Assembly (NCBI RefSeq): GCF_021431925.1
Contig: NZ_CP090371.1
Location: forward strand, 1,922,001-1,986,000
Reading direction: 5' to 3'
DNA: 64,000 nucleotides
Source: Halobaculum sp. CBA1158
GTDB taxonomy: Archaea; Halobacteriota; Halobacteria; Halobacteriales; Haloferacaceae
The notes under the pieces were generated by a model. That model was not told the DNA's origin and ran no database searches. It worked only from the letters and a program-made list of their open reading frames with translations. Of this stretch, positions 60,354 to 64,000 are shown piece after piece. The stretch's first letter is position 1, and every line of letters begins with the position of its first letter. Position numbers and translations under genes: made by a program.

Positions 60354-60907
60354 TCGGCTCTGTTGAGATCAAAGGAAAATGTATTCAGCGATCTATTGCC
60401 GTTTGTTTCGCCGACAAACGCCTGTGTTGTCTGATAGAAAGATGCGGAATATTGAGTTATGATCTGTGGACAAGATCAACATTCATTGCTTGTCGAGTGT
60501 TTGACTCTCTAAAGATACAATGGGGAAAGTACGAAATCGGACACAGGCTGCACTTCGCGAATTTGCAACTGACTCTCTTGATGAGGAACGACTCAAACAG
60601 AAGTTGCGACGTGTTGAACGGACCACGTCCGGAGCTAATCCACACAATATCGGAATGGCCACGTTCGAGTTCACGAACAGGGGTGTAATTGACGAGAAGA
60701 TCGAACAAGAAATCAAGCAAGTGCTTGCGGACACATTCCCAGATCACGAACTCCCGGGAGCGTTCCCCGAAGACTAAGACGGTAAGTAGCAATTGGAATG
60801 ATTTTGCAGGCGTTTTTGTATAGATCCAGTAGTGGCGTGAATTACATGGCCTACATTCAGCACGAATGCTAAATCCTACCACCAGATGAGGATTTCAACA
60901 AAGCCGA
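60354..60907. mobile_element. 554-nt AT-rich element with terminal inverted repeats
   Basis: Ends TCGGCTCTGTTGAGATC (60354-60370) and GATTTCAACAAAGCCGA (60891-60907) are inverted copies with 15 of 17 matches, in the style of haloarchaeal IS5-type ends. The inside is much AT-richer than the chromosome and holds one 85-codon gene but no transposase. Best read as a nonautonomous (MITE-like) insertion with cargo. No clear target duplication seen. Confidence 0.6.
60520..60777 (+). CDS. Small hypothetical protein inside the AT-rich element (85 aa)
   Basis: MGKVRNRTQAALREFATDSLDEERL … MATFEFTNRGVIDEKIEQEIKQVLADTFPDHEL, well-formed helices and a credible start, with codon use unlike the GC-rich neighbours. 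No transposase motif. Likely arrived with the element. Confidence 0.6.
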   Translation: MGKVRNRTQAALREFATDSLDEERLKQKLRRVERTTSGANPHNIGMATFEFTNRGVIDEKIEQEIKQVLADTFPDHELPGAFPED

Positions 60908-61025
60908 AGTGGGGGACGCGCGTTCAGTTCTCGCGGCAGCGGTCACCGGAGTCCGACCGATCCGATGGGTCCTCCCGCGAGCCACGCGATTCAAATAGCA
61001 CGAGCGTTCAACCAACAACCAACGA

Positions 61026-62201
61026 ATGAGCGAGGACTTCTACGACGTGCTCGGAGTCTCGCGGGACGCCTCCGAGGAGGAGATCAAGCAGGCGTACCGC
61101 CAGAAGGCCACCGAGTACCATCCCGACGTCAGCGACGAACCCGACGCCGAGGAGAAGTTCAAGAAGGTCAAGAAGGCCAAGGAGGTCCTCACCGACGAGG
61201 AGCAGCGCGAGGCGTACGACCGGATGGGTCACGACCAGTTCGAACAGGCCGAGAAGCGCGGCGGGTTCGAGGACAGTGCCGGCGGCGCGGGCGGCATGGG
61301 GGGCGGTCCGTTCGGTGGCGGCGGCATGGGCGGCGGTATGGGCGGGGGCGGCGGCATGGGCGGCCTCGGCGACATCTTCGAGGAGTTCTTCGGCGGCGGG
61401 GGCGGCGGCCGCGGCGGCCCGCGCCCCGGGAAGGACCTCCGGACCAACCTCGATATCACCCTGCAGGAGGCCCACGACGGCGTCACCAAGCAGTTCTCCG
61501 TCGCGCGCCCGACCCGGTGTGAGGAGTGCGGCGGCGAGGGCCACCCCGAGGACGCCGACGTGCGGACGTGTCCGCAATGCGACGGCCGTGGGCAGGTCCG
61601 ACAGGTGCAGCAGACGCCGCTCGGCCGCGTCCAGCAGACCGGCACGTGTCCGCGGTGTGAGGGCGAGGGCGAACTGTACTCCGAGGACTGCGTCGCCTGC
61701 GACGGCTCCGGGATCACCCGCGAGGAGACCACGCTGACGGTCGACGTGCCCGCGGGGATCCAGGACGGCCAGACCCTCCGGATGGACGGCGAGGGCGCGC
61801 CCGGCGAGCCCGGCGCTCGCGACGGCGACCTCCTCATCGAGGTGCGCGTCGAGGGCGACGACCGCTTCGAGCGCGACGGTGCCGACCTCCACCTCACCGA
61901 GCCCGTCTCGTTCCCGCAGGCCGTCTTCGGCGACACGATTCAGCTGGAGACGCTCGACGGCAGCGTCGAGTTCGAGGTGCCGGCGGGCACCCAAAGCGGC
62001 GAGACGTTCCGCCTGAAGGGGAAAGGGATGCCTCGCCTCCGGCGGCGCGGCGACGGCGACCTCTACGTCCAGGTGCAGGTCGTCACGCCCGACGACCTCA
62101 CGAGCGAGCAGCGCGAGGCGCTCAAGGAGTTCGCGGAGGCCGGCGGCGAGGAGATCGACGTGAGCGAGGGCTTCTTCGAGAAGATCAAGAACTCGCTGTA
62201 G
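61026..62201 (+). CDS. dnaJ: Chaperone DnaJ (Hsp40)
   Basis: 391 aa. J domain with YHPDVSD, a long Gly/Met-rich linker (about 85-125), four zinc motifs CEECGGEG, CPQCDGRG, CPRCEGEG and CVACDGSG, then the C-terminal substrate domain. Complete type I DnaJ. Stimulates DnaK and hands it unfolded proteins. 248 nt of AT-rich DNA precede it, with room for its own promoter. Confidence 0.97.
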   Translation: MSEDFYDVLGVSRDASEEEIKQAYRQKATEYHPDVSDEPDAEEKFKKVKKAKEVLTDEEQREAYDRMGHDQFEQAEKRGGFEDSAGGAGGMGGGPFGGGGMGGGMGGGGGMGGLGDIFEEFFGGGGGGRGGPRPGKDLRTNLDITLQEAHDGVTKQFSVARPTRCEECGGEGHPEDADVRTCPQCDGRGQVRQVQQTPLGRVQQTGTCPRCEGEGELYSEDCVACDGSGITREETTLTVDVPAGIQDGQTLRMDGEGAPGEPGARDGDLLIEVRVEGDDRFERDGADLHLTEPVSFPQAVFGDTIQLETLDGSVEFEVPAGTQSGETFRLKGKGMPRLRRRGDGDLYVQVQVVTPDDLTSEQREALKEFAEAGGEEIDVSEGFFEKIKNSL

Positions 62202-62237
62202 GCGGGGACGGCGGCGGACTTCAACTCACCGTCGCGG

Positions 62238-62777
62238 TCAGGACAACTGCGCAGCCAAGTCCGCCTCGGTAATGATCCCGGCGGCGTCGCCGCCGTCGGT
62301 GACGACGACGGCCTTGTAGTGCTCCAGGAGGTTCCGGATCTCGTCGACGGTCGCGTCCGGGCTCACCGGCGGGAACGACTCCGACATCACCTCGCTGACG
62401 GGGAGTTCGGCGGCGTTCTCGCCGGCCTGGTTCACGTCCGAAAACGAGATCGACCCCACGGGCGTGCCGTTCTGGATCACCGGGAGCTGTGAGTACGCCT
62501 CTCCCTCCATCAGTTCGACGGCCTCTCGGACCGACTGGTCGGGGGCGACGCTGATCACGTCCTCGTGCATGATGTCGCGGGCGCGAACCACGTCGCCCTC
62601 GACCTCCTCGAGCGCCTCGACGATCCGCCGGAGCGTCGACAGCCGCGGGTCCACGTCGCCGCCCTCGATCCGGGCGATCAGCGGCTGTGATACGTCCGCG
62701 CGATCGGCCAAGGCACTCTGGGTGAGATCCAGCGCGGTCCGCCGCTCGCGCAAGTCCTGTGGCGTCGGGAGTTCCAT
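62238..62777 (-). CDS. XRE-type HTH regulator with two CBS domains
   Basis: 179 aa. HTH DLTQSALADRADVSQPLIARIEGGDVDP (residues about 17-45), then two CBS units (ARDIMHEDVISVAPDQSVREAVELM… and VSEVMSESFPPVSPDATVDEIRNLL…). CBS pairs bind adenine nucleotides, so an energy-sensing transcription regulator is likely. The start region has TTAATTACC (62795-62804), a TATA-like element on the reverse strand. Confidence 0.92.
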   Translation of the reverse strand: MELPTPQDLRERRTALDLTQSALADRADVSQPLIARIEGGDVDPRLSTLRRIVEALEEVEGDVVRARDIMHEDVISVAPDQSVREAVELMEGEAYSQLPVIQNGTPVGSISFSDVNQAGENAAELPVSEVMSESFPPVSPDATVDEIRNLLEHYKAVVVTDGGDAAGIITEADLAAQLS

Positions 62778-62835
62778 ACCTCGTGATTACCCGAGGTAAT
62801 TAAAAAGCGTTCGGTCGCTCCGAGGCGACAGGGAG

Positions 62836-63201
62836 TTACTCGTCGTCGTCCTCGTCGGACTCGGTCTCGATCACGTCGATCACGTCCAGCGGCACGTCGC
62901 GGAGTGCGCCGCCGATCTCGCTTTTGGCGATCCTGGTGGCGTGCTCTTCGCTGTCGGCGTTGAACACGTCGATCTCCAGCATGAGGCCGACGAGCGCCGT
63001 CGAGGCGGCGATGAACGCCGAGTCGAACGGCTCCCCGCAGGCGGGACACGGCGTCGCGCCGACCTCCACGTCGACGTACTCCTTGTCCGCCTCGTTCAGG
63101 CGGCGACCCGCCTCGCTGACCGCGACGCCGATAGCGTCGTCGATCGCTTCCACGTCTCGCACCAACCAGGCCGCCTCCAGCGCGACGAGATAGTTGCTCA
63201 C
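62836..63201 (-). CDS. DUF555 (UPF0212) protein
   Basis: 121 aa. SNYLVALEAAWLVRDVEAIDDAIGVAVSEAGRRLN … VEVGATPCPACGEPFDSAF matches the archaeal DUF555 pattern, including a CPAC pair. Role unknown. GTG start; TATA-like GTTATTGTCC at 63224-63233 on the reverse strand is 25 nt upstream. Confidence 0.88.
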   Translation of the reverse strand: MSNYLVALEAAWLVRDVEAIDDAIGVAVSEAGRRLNEADKEYVDVEVGATPCPACGEPFDSAFIAASTALVGLMLEIDVFNADSEEHATRIAKSEIGGALRDVPLDVIDVIETESDEDDDE

Positions 63202-63552
63202 AGCACACCTCCCGGTCGTGCGGACAATAACTCGTTGATTCGATCCGGGAGCGTCGTCGGTGACCGACTGTGTCTCATTACGTCCGAACGATATCGCGGG
63301 ACCCCGTTCAATGTTGTCACTCGTGGGCCGCGGCCGCCGCGATGGGAACGCGCACCCGACCCGCGGGTTCGCCATAAGTTATGCCGAACCCCCGCGTCCG
63401 CGCGTCGAAACGTTCGGTTCTCACGAGACGGTAGCCGGCTGCGAGCGAATTCGTCTGTGATCGCCGGAGATCGCAAGACTGCGACCGTGTCACCGAAGCC
63501 GCGGGAGCCGATACTCTTATTACCGGGAGCGGCGGCACGACGTGATACCGGT
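63202..63552. other. 351-nt intergenic region between divergent genes
   Basis: Carries promoters for both sides: a TATA-like element near 63224 for the leftward DUF555 gene and CTCTTATTAC at 63513-63522 for the rightward gene, about 30 nt before its ATG. No gene is seen; the middle is GC-rich with GGCCGCGGCCGCC. Confidence 0.55.
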
Positions 63553-63744
63553 ATGACCCACGCCGTTCGAGCCGCCCGCCGCGCCGGCGTCCACGCGCTC
63601 CACCACCTGACCGTGCTGACGGGGATCCTCGCGTTCCCCCTCGTGTTACTCACTCGCAAGGCGGGAGTTCGACTCCCGATGGGATCGATCGTCTCGCGGA
63701 TTCACGATGCCTACGAGCGCGTCGTGGACGCCGCCAACGAGTGA
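63553..63744 (+). CDS. Small membrane protein (63 aa)
   Basis: One or two hydrophobic stretches (HALHHLTVLTGILAFPLVLLT) flanked by basic residues, then VRLPMGSIVSRIHDAYERVVDAANE. Leaderless promoter about 30 nt before the ATG. I recognise it as a common haloarchaeal small gene without known role. Confidence 0.7.
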   Translation: MTHAVRAARRAGVHALHHLTVLTGILAFPLVLLTRKAGVRLPMGSIVSRIHDAYERVVDAANE

Positions 63745-63993
63745 GGGACCGACGCCCGATGACGCCCGATGACGACTAACGACACCTGACGACATCCGAG
63801 GGAGCCGGACTGCGTGCGGCGACGGTCGCCTCCGACCCTCGTCGCCCGCGGCGTTCATTTTTCGCCACGGAACCGCGACGGCAACGACGTCCGGAGTGAC
63901 CGCGACAGCGACGCCGAGACCGGTAGATAGCGCCGTCGTTCGCGAGTTCCTGAAAGGGTGCATTTATCAGCGGCGCGGCCCAACCGAACGTCA
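63745..63993. promoter_or_regulatory. Intergenic region with TATA box for the gene beginning at the window edge
   Basis: No gene. A short direct repeat GATGACGCCC occurs twice near 63757-63776. CATTTATCAG at 63961-63970 is TATA-like and about 26 nt before an ATG at 63994, which probably starts the next gene just as the window ends. Confidence 0.4.
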
Positions 63994-64000
63994 ATGCGAC

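Noticed and set aside
60287-60688. 133-codon forward frame across the left end of the AT-rich element
   Set aside because: Crosses the hicA end and the inverted repeat, has odd composition and no motif; the 60520-60777 frame is better.

Overview
The window is haloarchaeal chromosome (class Halobacteria): GC-rich DNA, strongly acidic proteins, TATA-type promoters with leaderless starts, Tat-lipoprotein signals, HalOD1 and DUF7344 proteins, and an archaeal XPB/Bax1 pair. A tailed-virus provirus of about 37 kb is inserted in it.

Layout. 1-3005: the ATPase end of a dipeptide/oligopeptide ABC transporter operon, then about 800 nt without a convincing gene. 3006-40078: provirus. It reads rightwards as an early zinc-ribbon/DNA-methyltransferase block (3156-7205), two small membrane proteins, then packaging, head and tail genes (8007-27782: small terminase, TerL, portal-MuF, protease-scaffold, HK97-type capsid protein, connectors, tail tube, chaperone, tape measure, fibre/hub). 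Next is a leftward cargo/regulator block headed by a winged-helix protein (27792-31381: Tat lipoprotein, J-domain protein, small proteins). Last come rightward small-gene operons rich in zinc ribbons (31554-39378), with a PhiH1-like repressor at 33960-34253.

The two provirus ends share a 13-bp direct repeat in which both flanking reading frames read Ile-Ser-Val-Leu in the same phase. Joining the ends in the circular form would rebuild one 155-codon gene coupled to the first left-end gene. A 14-bp direct repeat lies on either side of the core, as attP arm sites would. I see no integrase between the repeats. A tyrosine recombinase with a DUF5805-like partner sits just outside, at 40128-41641. 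This arrangement is the most interesting part of the window.

41642-64000: chromosome with a SRAP peptidase, an RNase H-like exonuclease, a YchF-type GTPase, an aminotransferase, a PAC2 proteasome-assembly protein, RsmB-type methyltransferase plus partner, Bax1 and XPB (repair/transcription), membrane-linked and HTH regulators, a YihY protein, the chaperone set grpE-dnaK-dnaJ, a CBS-HTH regulator and a DUF555 protein. Between dnaK and dnaJ, normally close together, lie a hairpin array, a 175-bp-offset duplication of the dnaK end, a hicB antitoxin with a frameshifted hicA, and a 554-nt AT-rich element with inverted-repeat ends.

All calls come from reading sequence and translations; no database search was run.
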